Assembly (NCBI GenBank): GCA_030827135.1
Contig: JAURFE010000004.1
Coordinates: 193,935-257,934, forward strand
Length of the DNA: 64,000 bases
Source of the DNA: Vicinamibacterales bacterium
GTDB lineage: Bacteria; Acidobacteriota; Vicinamibacteria; Vicinamibacterales; SCN-69-37
Direction of reading: 5' to 3'
Part shown: positions 30,978 to 39,592 of the stretch, piece after piece
How positions within the stretch are numbered: position 1 is the first letter of the stretch
Layout: each line of letters begins with the position of its first letter
Made by a program: the position numbers and the translations under genes
The notes under the pieces: generated by a model
The model's input: only the letters and a program-made list of their open reading frames with translations
Told to the model about the DNA's origin: nothing
Databases searched by the model: none

Positions 30978-31444
30978 CGGCCCGGCACACCTGAACCGCG
31001 CACGCGCGCAATCAGGCCGGAGGGTAATCCGGCCTTGCGCCGCAGCCGTTCTTCAACGCGCGCCATCGCGCCCGTGTCCGTTTCGTGATCGTATCCCAGC
31101 AGGTGCAGCAACCCGTGCAGCGCCAGCACCCGCAGCTCCACCCGTTCGCTGTGCCCGAGCCGGCGCGCCTGTCGCGCGGCCACGCCGGTGGCAATGGCGA
31201 TGTCGCCGAGCAGGCCCGGCTCCTCCGAGGGAAACGACAACACATCCGTGGCATAGTCCGCCTTGCGGAATCGCGCGTTCAACCGGCGCATCGTGGCATC
31301 CCCCACCAGCGCGATCGTGACCTCGCCGCGTGCCGCTGCCGGGGCGGCACCGGCCAGCCAGCGGCCAAGCGCCGCCTGCGCCACGGGCCGGCCACGTCCG
31401 TCAGTGACACGTACACGAAGACGGGATGTCGACTGGAAAACCAT
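30974..31444 (-). CDS. ybeY: endoribonuclease / rRNA maturation factor YbeY
   Basis: This 156-residue protein carries the zinc motif HGLLHLLGYDH (H3), and TDVLSFP upstream. YbeY takes part in 16S rRNA 3' end processing and ribosome quality control. The start at 31444 lies one base after the phoH stop. The tail (AGLPSGLIARVRGSGVPGR) is slightly longer than usual. Confidence 0.95.
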   Translation of the reverse strand: MVFQSTSRLRVRVTDGRGRPVAQAALGRWLAGAAPAAARGEVTIALVGDATMRRLNARFRKADYATDVLSFPSEEPGLLGDIAIATGVAARQARRLGHSERVELRVLALHGLLHLLGYDHETDTGAMARVEERLRRKAGLPSGLIARVRGSGVPGR

Positions 31445-31445
31445 C

Positions 31446-32420
31446 TCAGGCGTGTGGCTTGTCGCCGGCGGTATAGGCGTCGTACGCCTTCACGATGCGC
31501 TGCACCAGGGGATGCCGCACCACATCCCTGTCGTCGAAGCGGATGATGCTCACCCCGTCGACGCCGTTGACGACACGAAGCGCCTCTATCAGGCCGGACC
31601 CGCGCCCGGCAGGCAGGTCGATCTGCGTGACGTCACCCGTAATGACCGCCTTTGAACCGAATCCGAGGCGGGTGAGAAACATCTTCATCTGCTCGGACGT
31701 CGTGTTCTGGGCTTCGTCGAGGATGACAAACGCGTCGTTCAGCGTCCGGCCGCGCATGAATGCGATGGGGGCCACTTCGATGACGCCGCGCTCGAGCAGC
31801 CGCTCGACCCGCTCCGCGTCCAGCATGTCGTGCAAGGCGTCGTACAGCGGCCGCAGGTACGGATTCACCTTTTCGGCGAGGTCCCCGGGAAGAAACCCGA
31901 GCTTCTCCCCCGCCTCGACCGCGGGACGCGCCATCACGATGCGATTCACGCGCTTCGCCAGCAGATACGACACCGCCTGGGCCATCGCCAGGTAGGTCTT
32001 GCCGGTGCCGGCCGGGCCGACGCCAAACACCACATCATGCGTCTCAATGGCTTCGAGGTACTCGCGCTGCATCACGCTCTTGGGCGCCACCTGTTTGCGT
32101 CCCGCCGACCGCGCGTTGCTGCGCAGGAAGTACTCCTGCAATTCGATATTCGGATTCTGGGTGAGCAGCTGGGCCGCCGTTTTGACGTCCCCTCGGCCAA
32201 ACCGGTATCCGGCCGTGAGCAGACGCGCCAACTGGTCGAGCACCCGCTCCGCCCGCCCCACCTCGTCGGCATCGCCTTCGACGATGAGTTCGTGGCCCTG
32301 GGTCTTCAGGCGCACCTGGAGTGCTGTTTCCAGCGATCGCAGGTGTTCGTCAAACGGACCGTACAGGGTTTCGATGCCTTCGTCGGGCATCTGGATGCGG
32401 CGGGCAGTCGTGGCTGGCAT
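31446..32420 (-). CDS. phoH: PhoH-family ATPase (PhoH-like)
   Basis: The ATG at 32420 gives 324 residues. The N-terminal third resembles a KH-like domain ([11 protein letters not shown]), then come Walker [15 protein letters not shown], the [11 protein letters not shown]alker B and the arginine-containing [16 protein letters not shown]. PhoH proteins are predicted RNA helicases/ATPases, induced by phosphate starvation in E. coli. The ATG shares a base with the ROK kinase stop (TGATG). Its neighbours ybeY and era support an RNA metabolism role. Confidence 0.95.
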   Translation of the reverse strand: MPATTARRIQMPDEGIETLYGPFDEHLRSLETALQVRLKTQGHELIVEGDADEVGRAERVLDQLARLLTAGYRFGRGDVKTAAQLLTQNPNIELQEYFLRSNARSAGRKQVAPKSVMQREYLEAIETHDVVFGVGPAGTGKTYLAMAQAVSYLLAKRVNRIVMARPAVEAGEKLGFLPGDLAEKVNPYLRPLYDALHDMLDAERVERLLERGVIEVAPIAFMRGRTLNDAFVILDEAQNTTSEQMKMFLTRLGFGSKAVITGDVTQIDLPAGRGSGLIEALRVVNGVDGVSIIRFDDRDVVRHPLVQRIVKAYDAYTAGDKPHA

Positions 32421-33334
32421 CAAGAAGTCGCCTGAGTATACAAGGGCCAGAGCCACGCCGCGCCGCGAACGCCACTGGCGTCGCCATAGGCGGCCGGCAC
32501 AAACCGCGTGACCACCGCGTCGGAGAACGTCCACGCGCCCCACAGGGCGGGCACCCGCTCGTAAATGCCGGGAATCCGCGACAGGCCGCCGCCCACCACG
32601 ATGACATCCGGGTCCAGCAGGTTGATGACGGTCGCCAGCGACCTGGCGAGCCGGCCTTCCCATCGGGCGAGGGTCTCGCGCGCAGCCGTCTCCCCGGCCG
32701 ACGCCCGCGCGACCACGGTTTCACCGGGCACCGGGTCCCCCGTGGCCAGGGCATAGTCGCGCGCCAGCGCCGGTCCGGACAGCCATGTTTCGATGCAGCC
32801 CGTGCGCCCGCAGTAACACCGGAGCCCGGGCCACTCGCCGGCATCGGGCCAGGGCAGCGGATTGTGCCCCCACTCCCCACCGATGGCGTTCACGCCCTCC
32901 AGCAACCGCCCATCGACGACCACGCCCCCGCCGGTGCCGGTGCCGAGAATGACCCCAAACACCACACGCGCCCCGGCCGCGGCCCCGTCCGCCGCCTCGG
33001 ACACCACCAGGCAATTGGCATCGTTGGCCAGCCGCACCTCGCGCCCCAGCGCTGCTGCGAGGTCCGCGTGCAGGGGCCTCTGATTCAGCCACGTCGAGTT
33101 CGCGTTCTTGATCAGTCCCGTGACGCGCGACGGAGCGCCCGGGATGCCGATGCCGACCGTCACCGCAGTGCCGACGGCGTCCTCGCCGGCGCGCACCAGT
33201 TCGGCAATCGCCGCAATGGTGCCGGCGTAGTTGTTGCGCGGCGTGGCGATACGCTGCGCCCACACCTCCCGGCCCTCCGGGTTCAGGACCACCGCGGCGA
33301 TCTTCGTCCCGCCGAGGTCAATGCCCATCCGCAC
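32420..33334 (-). CDS. ROK-family sugar kinase (glucokinase-like)
   Basis: This 304-residue protein has the ATP-binding [12 protein letters not shown], the ROK consensus [18 protein letters not shown] with the zinc cysteines, and the [13 protein letters not shown] adenosine motif. ROK members are glucokinases, N-acetylmannosamine or fructokinases, or regulators. With no DNA-binding domain this is a kinase, most likely for glucose. The GTG at 33334 is chosen, two bases after the aspS stop; ATG 33328 is an alternative. Confidence 0.9.
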   Translation of the reverse strand: MRMGIDLGGTKIAAVVLNPEGREVWAQRIATPRNNYAGTIAAIAELVRAGEDAVGTAVTVGIGIPGAPSRVTGLIKNANSTWLNQRPLHADLAAALGREVRLANDANCLVVSEAADGAAAGARVVFGVILGTGTGGGVVVDGRLLEGVNAIGGEWGHNPLPWPDAGEWPGLRCYCGRTGCIETWLSGPALARDYALATGDPVPGETVVARASAGETAARETLARWEGRLARSLATVINLLDPDVIVVGGGLSRIPGIYERVPALWGAWTFSDAVVTRFVPAAYGDASGVRGAAWLWPLYTQATS

Positions 33335-33336
33335 CG

Positions 33337-35091
33337 CTACTTGCCTGTTGTGCTGATGTGGAGCTCGCGCAGTTGCCGATCGTCCACAGTCGACGGTGAG
33401 CCGGCCATCAGGTCCACGGCCTGCGCCGTCTTCGGGAACGCCATGACTTCGCGAATTGACGACTCCTCGCACAGGATGGCGACAATCCGATCGAGGCCGA
33501 AGGCGATCCCGCCGTGGGGTGGCGTGCCGTATTCGAGCGCTTCGAGGAAGAAGCCGAATCGTGCCGCGGCCTGTTCATCCGAGATGCCCAGGAGGCGGAA
33601 CGCGTGGCGCTGCACGGCGGGCTGGTGGATTCGGATGCTGCCGCCGGCGATTTCTGATCCATTGAGGGCCAGATCGTACGCGCGCGCGCGGACCTGGCCC
33701 GGGTTCGTCTCAAGCAATGCCGCATCGTCCGGTTGCGGCGAGGTGAAGGGGTGATGCATGGAGTCCCAGCGCTTTTCGTCCGGATTCCATTCGAAGAGCG
33801 GAAATTCGGTGACCCAGACAAAGCGGAAGTCGTCCCCCTTGAGCAGGCCTTCTTTGCGGGCGACAACAAGCCGCAGGCTGCCGAGCCACGTGGCGACCTG
33901 CATCGCCTCGCCGGAGGTGAGCAGGAGCAGATCCCCTTCGGTGCCGCCGCACGCCTTGAACGCCGCGCGCAGCGGCGCCTCGCCGGCCGCCTTGAGCGCC
34001 GAACTTTGGAGCGTACCCTGCGCCAGACGTACCCACACCAGACCGCCGGCCCCGAGTTGTTTCGCCTGGTCGGTCAGTCCGTCAAGTTCCTTGCGCGAAT
34101 AGGCGGCCGCCCCCTTGACCACGAACCCGCGCACGACGCCCCCTGCGGTCACGGCATCCTTGAACACCGGGAACGCAGACTCGCGAAAGAGATCACTCAC
34201 GTCTCCGATTTCCATGCCCGGCCGCAGGTCCGGCTTGTCGGATCCATACCGGCGCATCGCATCGGCGTAACTCATGCGCGGGAACGGCGTCAGCACCGTG
34301 TGTCCGGCGGCCTGCCACATGGCGACAATCGCGCCTTCGACGATCGTGTAGATCAGTTCTTCGGTCGCAAACGACACCTCCACGTCGATCTGCGTAAACT
34401 CCGGCTGCCGGTCGGCGCGCAGGTCTTCGTCGCGGAAGCACCGGCAGATCTGGAAATAGCGATCCATGCCGGCGATCATCAGAATCTGTTTGAAGATCTG
34501 CGGAGACTGCGGGAGCGCAAAGAACTCCCCCTTGTGCACGCGGCTCGGCACGAGATAGTCACGCGCGCCTTCCGGCGTCGACTTGGTCAGGATCGGTGTT
34601 TCGATCTCGAGAAATCCTTCGCTGTCGAAATATTTGCGCGCGGCGATGGACACCTGGTGCCGCAGGATCAGATTCCGCTGCAGGGCCGGCCTGCGCAAGT
34701 CAAGGTAGCGGTACCGCAGCCGCGTCTCTTCCGAGACCGCCGTGTCTTCATTGATCGAAAACGGGGGCGTCTTCGCGTCGTTGAGCAGTTCGATGTGGGT
34801 CGCCACCACCTCGATCTCGCCTGTGGCAATCTTCGTGTTCGTCGCGGCGCCGTCGCGGATATCGACTGTGCCGGTCACCGCGACGACACACTCCGGGCGC
34901 AACTTCCCTGCCTGCGTCAGCGCGTCGCCGGCTCGCGCGACGACCTGGGTGAGGCCGTGCCGATCCCGAATATCGAAGAACGTCACGCCGCCGAGGTCAC
35001 GGACGCGATGGACCCAGCCCTGCAGAAACACGGTCTGGCCAGCGTGGGTGCGACGCAGCGCGCCGCAGGAGTGGGTGCGATAGGTAGTCAC
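33337..35091 (-). CDS. aspS: aspartate--tRNA ligase (bacterial type)
   Basis: The 584-residue class II synthetase has an N-terminal OB anticodon domain (GWVHRVRDLGGVTFFDIRDRHG), the catalytic motif 2 FRDEDLRADRQPEFTQID, the bacterial-specific GAD insertion in the middle, and motif 3 GIAFGLDRIVA. The GTG start at 35091 overlaps the hisS TGA by four bases. It may be of the non-discriminating type, but the window does not allow that to be tested. Confidence 0.97.
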   Translation of the reverse strand: MTTYRTHSCGALRRTHAGQTVFLQGWVHRVRDLGGVTFFDIRDRHGLTQVVARAGDALTQAGKLRPECVVAVTGTVDIRDGAATNTKIATGEIEVVATHIELLNDAKTPPFSINEDTAVSEETRLRYRYLDLRRPALQRNLILRHQVSIAARKYFDSEGFLEIETPILTKSTPEGARDYLVPSRVHKGEFFALPQSPQIFKQILMIAGMDRYFQICRCFRDEDLRADRQPEFTQIDVEVSFATEELIYTIVEGAIVAMWQAAGHTVLTPFPRMSYADAMRRYGSDKPDLRPGMEIGDVSDLFRESAFPVFKDAVTAGGVVRGFVVKGAAAYSRKELDGLTDQAKQLGAGGLVWVRLAQGTLQSSALKAAGEAPLRAAFKACGGTEGDLLLLTSGEAMQVATWLGSLRLVVARKEGLLKGDDFRFVWVTEFPLFEWNPDEKRWDSMHHPFTSPQPDDAALLETNPGQVRARAYDLALNGSEIAGGSIRIHQPAVQRHAFRLLGISDEQAAARFGFFLEALEYGTPPHGGIAFGLDRIVAILCEESSIREVMAFPKTAQAVDLMAGSPSTVDDRQLRELHISTTGK

Positions 35092-36335
35092 AGGTACGTC
35101 CGCACAGTCTCGACGATGGCGTCGTGCGCAATGGCGTGTTGATCGCCGGTGGCCATGTCCCGCAGCGTGATTTCGCCGCGGGCCAGTTCGTCTCCGCCCA
35201 CAATGAGCGTGACGCGGGCGGCCAGTCGGTCCGCCCTCTTCATCTGCGCGCGTACGCTGCGCGCGTCAAATTCCATCTGGGCGGCCAGGCCGGCCTGCCG
35301 CAGCGACCGCAGCAGTGTCCACGCGGCCGCGCGGCCATCCTCGCCGATCGCGACAATGAAGGCGCGCGGAGTCGCGGCGATCGGGGCCGTCTCCGGCAAC
35401 GCGAGGACGAGGCGTTCGAGGCCCGCCGCAAATCCGATCCCGGTGCGGTCCGCCCCCCCGAGTGTCTTCACGAGGCCGTCGTACCGCCCGCCGCCAAGCA
35501 ACGCGTTCTGCGCGCCGAGGGTCTGGCCCAGAATCTCAAACGTCGTCCGGGTGTAGTAGTCGAGGCCGCGCACCAGTCGATGGGACTGCCGCCACGGGAT
35601 GCCTGCGGCGTCGAGGTACCCCTTCACGGCCGTGAAGTGCGTCGCGCAGGGCTCGCACAGGTAGTCCACCGAGTGCGGCAGCGCATCAATGATCGGCTGG
35701 TCTGCGGGGATCTTGCAGTCGTAGATCCGCAGCGGGTTCGTCGTGGCACGCCGCTGACAATCGCCGCACAGCTTGGGCAGGTCGTCCTTGACCGCGGCGA
35801 GCAACGCGTCCTGAAACCTCGGGCGGCAGGCCGGGCAGCCGACGGAATTGATTACCAACTCGGCCTGGGGAATCCCCAGCCCGGAGACAAGCGACCACGC
35901 CAGGTCGATGACCTCGGCATCCACCGCCGGATCTTCGATGCCAAACGCCTCGACGTCGAACTGATGAAACTGACGGTACCGGCCCTTCTGCGGCCGTTCG
36001 TACCGGAACATGGGGCCCATCGCGAAGATCTTCGCGGAGGGCAAGGCATTCTCCAGGTTGTGTTCGACAAAGGCGCGAACCATGCTGGGCGTAGCCTCGG
36101 GGCGCAGCGTGATCCGATCCCCGCCCTTGTCGGTGAAGGAATACATCTCCTTCTGCACGATGTCGGTGGTTTCCCCCGTGCCCTTGGCGAAGAGCTCCTC
36201 CCGTTCGATTACCGGCGTGCGCACTTCAACGTAGCCAAAGCGGTCGCACAACTGCCGGGCGAGGCGCTCGACGTACTGCCATTTTTCGACTTCGCCTGGG
36301 AGGATGTCGTGGGTACCGCGAATTGCTGGAATCAT
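35088..36335 (-). CDS. hisS: histidine--tRNA ligase
   Basis: This 415-residue class II enzyme has motif 1 to motif 3 (LRPEATPSMVRAF, FRYERPQKGRYRQFHQFDVE, GGGRYDGLVKTLGG) and the histidine-specific LVRGLDYYTRTTFE, with an HGTP anticodon domain at the C-terminus. A four-cysteine cluster CxxC (residues ~175-195: VGCPACRP, CGDCQRR) may bind zinc, as in some bacterial HisRS. It is the first of the hisS-aspS-ROK-phoH chain. Confidence 0.97.
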   Translation of the reverse strand: MIPAIRGTHDILPGEVEKWQYVERLARQLCDRFGYVEVRTPVIEREELFAKGTGETTDIVQKEMYSFTDKGGDRITLRPEATPSMVRAFVEHNLENALPSAKIFAMGPMFRYERPQKGRYRQFHQFDVEAFGIEDPAVDAEVIDLAWSLVSGLGIPQAELVINSVGCPACRPRFQDALLAAVKDDLPKLCGDCQRRATTNPLRIYDCKIPADQPIIDALPHSVDYLCEPCATHFTAVKGYLDAAGIPWRQSHRLVRGLDYYTRTTFEILGQTLGAQNALLGGGRYDGLVKTLGGADRTGIGFAAGLERLVLALPETAPIAATPRAFIVAIGEDGRAAAWTLLRSLRQAGLAAQMEFDARSVRAQMKRADRLAARVTLIVGGDELARGEITLRDMATGDQHAIAHDAIVETVRTYL

Positions 36336-36367
36336 GCCGTTCTGGCATCCATTATCCCGGATCCGGG

Positions 36368-36877
36368 TTATGGCAGGTAGTCGAGCCGGTAGCGCACGTA
36401 GTTCCCGGCGAACTCCCGGATCATGGCGAGGTCCCCGTCGGTCAACGGCCGGCGCACCTTGCCCGGGCTCCCCATGACCATCGAACGCGGTGGGATCACG
36501 GTGCCCTCGGTAATGAGGGTCCCCGCGGCGATGATGCAGTCCTCGCCGATGCGCGCCCCGTTCAGGATGATCGCCCCCATCCCCACCAGCACCCGGTCGC
36601 TGATCGTGCAGCCGTGCACAATCGCGCCGTGCCCGATGGTCACGTCGTGGCCAATGATGGTCGGATGGGTATCGTGCTGCACGTGCACGATCGTGCCGTC
36701 CTGGACGTTTGACCGCGCCCCGATCCGGATGTAGTTCACGTCCCCGCGAATGACCGTCTGCATCCAGACACTGCTCTCGGCGCCAATAACCACGTCACCG
36801 ATGACCTGGGCACTGTCGTCGATAAACGCCGAGGGGTCGATCACCGGGAGACGGCCGCGATAGGGGCGAATGCTCAT
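36368..36877 (-). CDS. gamma-class carbonic anhydrase-like hexapeptide protein
   Basis: The 169-residue left-handed beta-helix protein has repeated hexapeptides (VIGDVVIGAESSVWMQTVIRGDVNYIRIG) and the three zinc-ligand histidines in HVQHDTHPTIIGHDVTIGHGAIVHG. This matches the PaaY/YrdA/Cam family; catalytic activity is unproven for most. The ATG at 36877 lies inside the inverted repeat 36861-36896. Confidence 0.93.
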   Translation of the reverse strand: MSIRPYRGRLPVIDPSAFIDDSAQVIGDVVIGAESSVWMQTVIRGDVNYIRIGARSNVQDGTIVHVQHDTHPTIIGHDVTIGHGAIVHGCTISDRVLVGMGAIILNGARIGEDCIIAAGTLITEGTVIPPRSMVMGSPGKVRRPLTDGDLAMIREFAGNYVRYRLDYLP

Positions 36878-36896
36878 GCGAGGATGATCGCCCCTA
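36861..36896. repeat. inverted repeat TAGGGGCGA/TCGCCCCTA across an M20 stop and gamma-CA start
   Basis: TAGGGGCGA (36861-36869) and TCGCCCCTA (36888-36896) are perfect 9-base inverted arms with an 18-base loop. The loop contains the gamma-carbonic-anhydrase start (36875-36877). On the minus strand the first arm's TAG is the stop codon of the M20 gene. It could affect translation start of the downstream gene. Confidence 0.6.
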
Positions 36897-38483
36897 CTGC
36901 TTCCGGACTGTCGGATACGCGATGCCAAGCTGCTCCAGGTAGGTCTTGAACTTCGTGGGATCGAAGTAATACTTCCGCATTTCCTCCCGGTACTTGGCCA
37001 TGATGTCGCGATTGAGTTCGATCGCGGGCGTGTCCTGCGGGCGGATGAGCGGCTCGTATTTCTGGTTCTTGGTCTGGACTTCGTTGAAATACCGCCACGC
37101 CTCAGTCACCACCTCCGGTTTGAGGAACAGATCCACCAGCGTCATGGCCTGTGCCTTGGCTCCGGCCGTGGCGCCCTTGTGGGCAATGGGGGTCGCCATC
37201 GCGATGCTGTCCGCCCAGTTGTGGCCTGGCAACCCGGGGATGTTTGAGGGGAATGACAACGTCACTGTTGGAACATTCCACGAGATGTCGCCGATATCGT
37301 CCGAGCCGCCGCCGCGATTGTCGGTCACCGGCTGCCCAAGGTCCCCGAGACGCGTCGCCAAGCCGGTCTCGGCCACACCGAGTTCCTTCTGCACCGCGCG
37401 CGCCAGCGCCTGATCGGCCTCGCTCCACTCCGGCAGGCCAACCTGCTGGATGTTTGCGTAGGTGGCTTCCGCCACCGGGCGGCTGAAGTGCCGGGGCCAC
37501 GCCGCGCCGAGCACGCGAGTGCCGGCGAGCCGTGTGCCGGTCATCTGCGCGGCGCCTGCTGCGATCTGATCCCCAATCGCCCACAACTCCTTGATCAGTG
37601 GATAGGTGAGCTCCCGGAAGTAGTACCACACCGATGCGGTTCTGGGGACAACGTTCGGCTGGTCGCCTCCGTTGCGGATGACGTAGTGCGACCGGTGTTC
37701 AAGGCGCAGGTGCTCACGCCGGTAGTTCCACCCGATGTTCATCAGTTCGACCGCATCCAGTGCGCTGCGTCCCCGCCATGGGGCCCCCGCCGAGTGGGCG
37801 GTTTCCCCCTCGAACTGGTATTCAACCGACACCAGCCCTGTGCCTCCGGCCGCGCCCCACGACACGGCGAGGTTACGGCCCACGTGGGTAAACAGAGCGA
37901 CGTCCACGTCCTTGAACAGACCCGCGCGAATGAAATAGGCCTTGGTGCCGACGAGTTCCTCGGCCGTACCGGGCCACACACGAATCGTCCCGGGAATCCT
38001 GTCGCGCTCCATGATGCGCTTCAGCACGATGGCGGCCGTGATATTGACCGCCTGCCCGGAATTGTGTCCCTCTCCATGGCCTGGCGCTCCCTCGACGATG
38101 GGCGACCGATAGGCCACGCCGGGCTTCTGCGATGACTGCGGGATCCCGTCGATGTCAGACCCGAGCGCAATCACCGGCTTGCCGGTGCCCCACGACGCCA
38201 TGAAGGCGGTGGGGATGCCTGCCACGCCCTCTTCGACCGTGAACCCGTGCTGTCGCAGGATGCCCGTCAGATACTTATGGGTCTCGAACTCCTGAAACCC
38301 GAGTTCGCCGTAGCTGAAGATTTGATCGACCATCTGCTGTGTGAAGTCGCGCAGCTTCTCCACTTCAGCGGCCACTTCCTTCTTGAGCGCGGCCACACGC
38401 GGTGAATCCGGCGGCAGAGGCGTCTGCCCGGACGCCACGGTCGGAACCAGAAGGAACAGGACCACAAGCCAGCTTCGTCTCAT
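36894..38483 (-). CDS. secreted M20-family amidohydrolase (AbgB-like)
   Basis: The ATG at 38483 has GGAGG 7 bases upstream and gives 529 residues with a signal peptide (MRRSWLVVLFLLVPTVASGQ). The catalytic/dimerisation pattern of M20 aminoacyl-hydrolases is visible: ALGSDIDGIPQ, PGHGEGHNSGQAVN (metal ligands H and E region), GTAEELVG and SAGAPWRGRSALDAVEL. Close relatives are aminobenzoyl-glutamate hydrolase subunit B and related peptidases. It probably acts on N-acylated amino acids or dipeptides in the periplasm. The substrate is unknown. Confidence 0.88.
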   Translation of the reverse strand: MRRSWLVVLFLLVPTVASGQTPLPPDSPRVAALKKEVAAEVEKLRDFTQQMVDQIFSYGELGFQEFETHKYLTGILRQHGFTVEEGVAGIPTAFMASWGTGKPVIALGSDIDGIPQSSQKPGVAYRSPIVEGAPGHGEGHNSGQAVNITAAIVLKRIMERDRIPGTIRVWPGTAEELVGTKAYFIRAGLFKDVDVALFTHVGRNLAVSWGAAGGTGLVSVEYQFEGETAHSAGAPWRGRSALDAVELMNIGWNYRREHLRLEHRSHYVIRNGGDQPNVVPRTASVWYYFRELTYPLIKELWAIGDQIAAGAAQMTGTRLAGTRVLGAAWPRHFSRPVAEATYANIQQVGLPEWSEADQALARAVQKELGVAETGLATRLGDLGQPVTDNRGGGSDDIGDISWNVPTVTLSFPSNIPGLPGHNWADSIAMATPIAHKGATAGAKAQAMTLVDLFLKPEVVTEAWRYFNEVQTKNQKYEPLIRPQDTPAIELNRDIMAKYREEMRKYYFDPTKFKTYLEQLGIAYPTVRKQ

Positions 38484-38496
38484 CACGCCCTCCACG

Positions 38497-38509
38497 GCAT
38501 AGGATAATA
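38497..38509. promoter_or_regulatory. candidate divergent -10 region between M20 gene and moaA
   Basis: GGATAATAG at 38502-38510 contains GATAAT (plus strand, toward moaA) and TATTAT (minus strand, toward the M20 gene). The space between the genes is 35 bases, and no -35 is clear. If used, the moaA transcript would be almost leaderless. Confidence 0.3.
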
Positions 38510-38518
38510 GCGATCCGG

Positions 38519-39541
38519 ATGTCCACGCTTGATACCCTCGGTCGCCCCCTGCGCAGTCTGCGGATTTCGGTGACCGACCGCTGCAACCTGCGCTGCCACT
38601 ACTGCATGCCGGAGGACGACTACCTCTGGCTGCCGCGGGAGGACGTCCTGTCGTTTGAGGAAGTCAGCGACCTGGCGGACCTTTTTGGCGAGATGGGCGT
38701 GGACCGCATCCGGCTGACGGGTGGCGAGCCGTTGCTGCGGCGCGACCTGCCGTCCCTGATCGCCCAGCTGGCGCAAAAGCCCTGGCTGACCGATCTTGCG
38801 CTGACGACCAACGGCGTGCTCCTGGCTGATGCCGCCCCCGAACTGCGGCAGGCCGGGCTGCATCGCCTCACCGTCAGCCTTGACACTCTGCGCGCCGACC
38901 GTTTCCTCGCGCTGGCGCGGCGCGATTCCCTGCCGGCCGTGTTCGCGGGCATTGACGCCACGCGGACGGCGGGGTTCACGGACCTCAAGATCGACTCGGT
39001 CATCACGCGTGGCGACAATGACGATGAGTTGGAGGATCTCCTGGAGTACGGCCGCACCGTTGGCGCGGAAGTCCGCTTCATCGAATACATGGATGTGGGC
39101 GGCGCCACGCGCTGGCGCCCTGAGGCCGTGATCTCCCGCGCCGAGATCTTGTCGAGACTGGCCGACACGTACGGCCCAATCCAACCGTTGCCGAGTCCCG
39201 CGTCAGCGCCTGCGGACCGCTTTCAGCTCCCCGATGGGCTGGCGTTCGGCATCATCGCATCCACCACACAGCCCTTCTGCCGGACGTGTGACCGGGCACG
39301 GTTGACGGCCGACGGGGTTCTGCTGCTCTGCCTCTATGCGCAGCACGGCACGGACCTGCGGCGCCCGCTGCGCGCCGGCGCGTCGCGTGAAACGTTGATG
39401 AATCTGTTGCAGGCGGTCTGGCGTGGGCGCGCCGATCGCGGCGCAGAAGAACGGCGCTCTGTGCGTGATCGCGGCACCTACATCCCGCTCAACGTGCTCA
39501 AACGTGATGCGCACCTCGAAATGCATACCAGAGGTGGCTAG
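38519..39541 (+). CDS. moaA: GTP 3',8-cyclase (molybdenum cofactor biosynthesis)
   Basis: The 340-residue radical SAM protein has the cluster motif CNLRCHYC (C22, C26, C29), the second cluster CRTCDRARLTADGVLLLC and the essential C-terminal GG (MHTRGG). It performs the first step of molybdopterin synthesis, making 3',8-cH2GTP. The start at 38519 opens MSTLDTLGRPLRSLRISVTD, a standard MoaA N-terminus. No other moa gene is adjacent. The product would serve msrP (44498), a molybdenum enzyme in this window. Confidence 0.96.
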   Translation: MSTLDTLGRPLRSLRISVTDRCNLRCHYCMPEDDYLWLPREDVLSFEEVSDLADLFGEMGVDRIRLTGGEPLLRRDLPSLIAQLAQKPWLTDLALTTNGVLLADAAPELRQAGLHRLTVSLDTLRADRFLALARRDSLPAVFAGIDATRTAGFTDLKIDSVITRGDNDDELEDLLEYGRTVGAEVRFIEYMDVGGATRWRPEAVISRAEILSRLADTYGPIQPLPSPASAPADRFQLPDGLAFGIIASTTQPFCRTCDRARLTADGVLLLCLYAQHGTDLRRPLRAGASRETLMNLLQAVWRGRADRGAEERRSVRDRGTYIPLNVLKRDAHLEMHTRGG

Positions 39542-39548
39542 CACAGCC

Positions 39549-39572
39549 GCCCAGTTGCCCAGTCGCCCAGTT
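39549..39572 (+). repeat. octamer tandem repeat GCCCAGTT/GCCCAGTC x3
   Basis: Three consecutive 8-base units (GCCCAGTT, GCCCAGTC, GCCCAGTT) start eight bases after the moaA stop and end 20 bases before the next start codon. A related GCCCATCT array is at 55452-55475. Confidence 0.7.
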
Positions 39573-39592
39573 GCCACATTCAGGAGCCTTTT

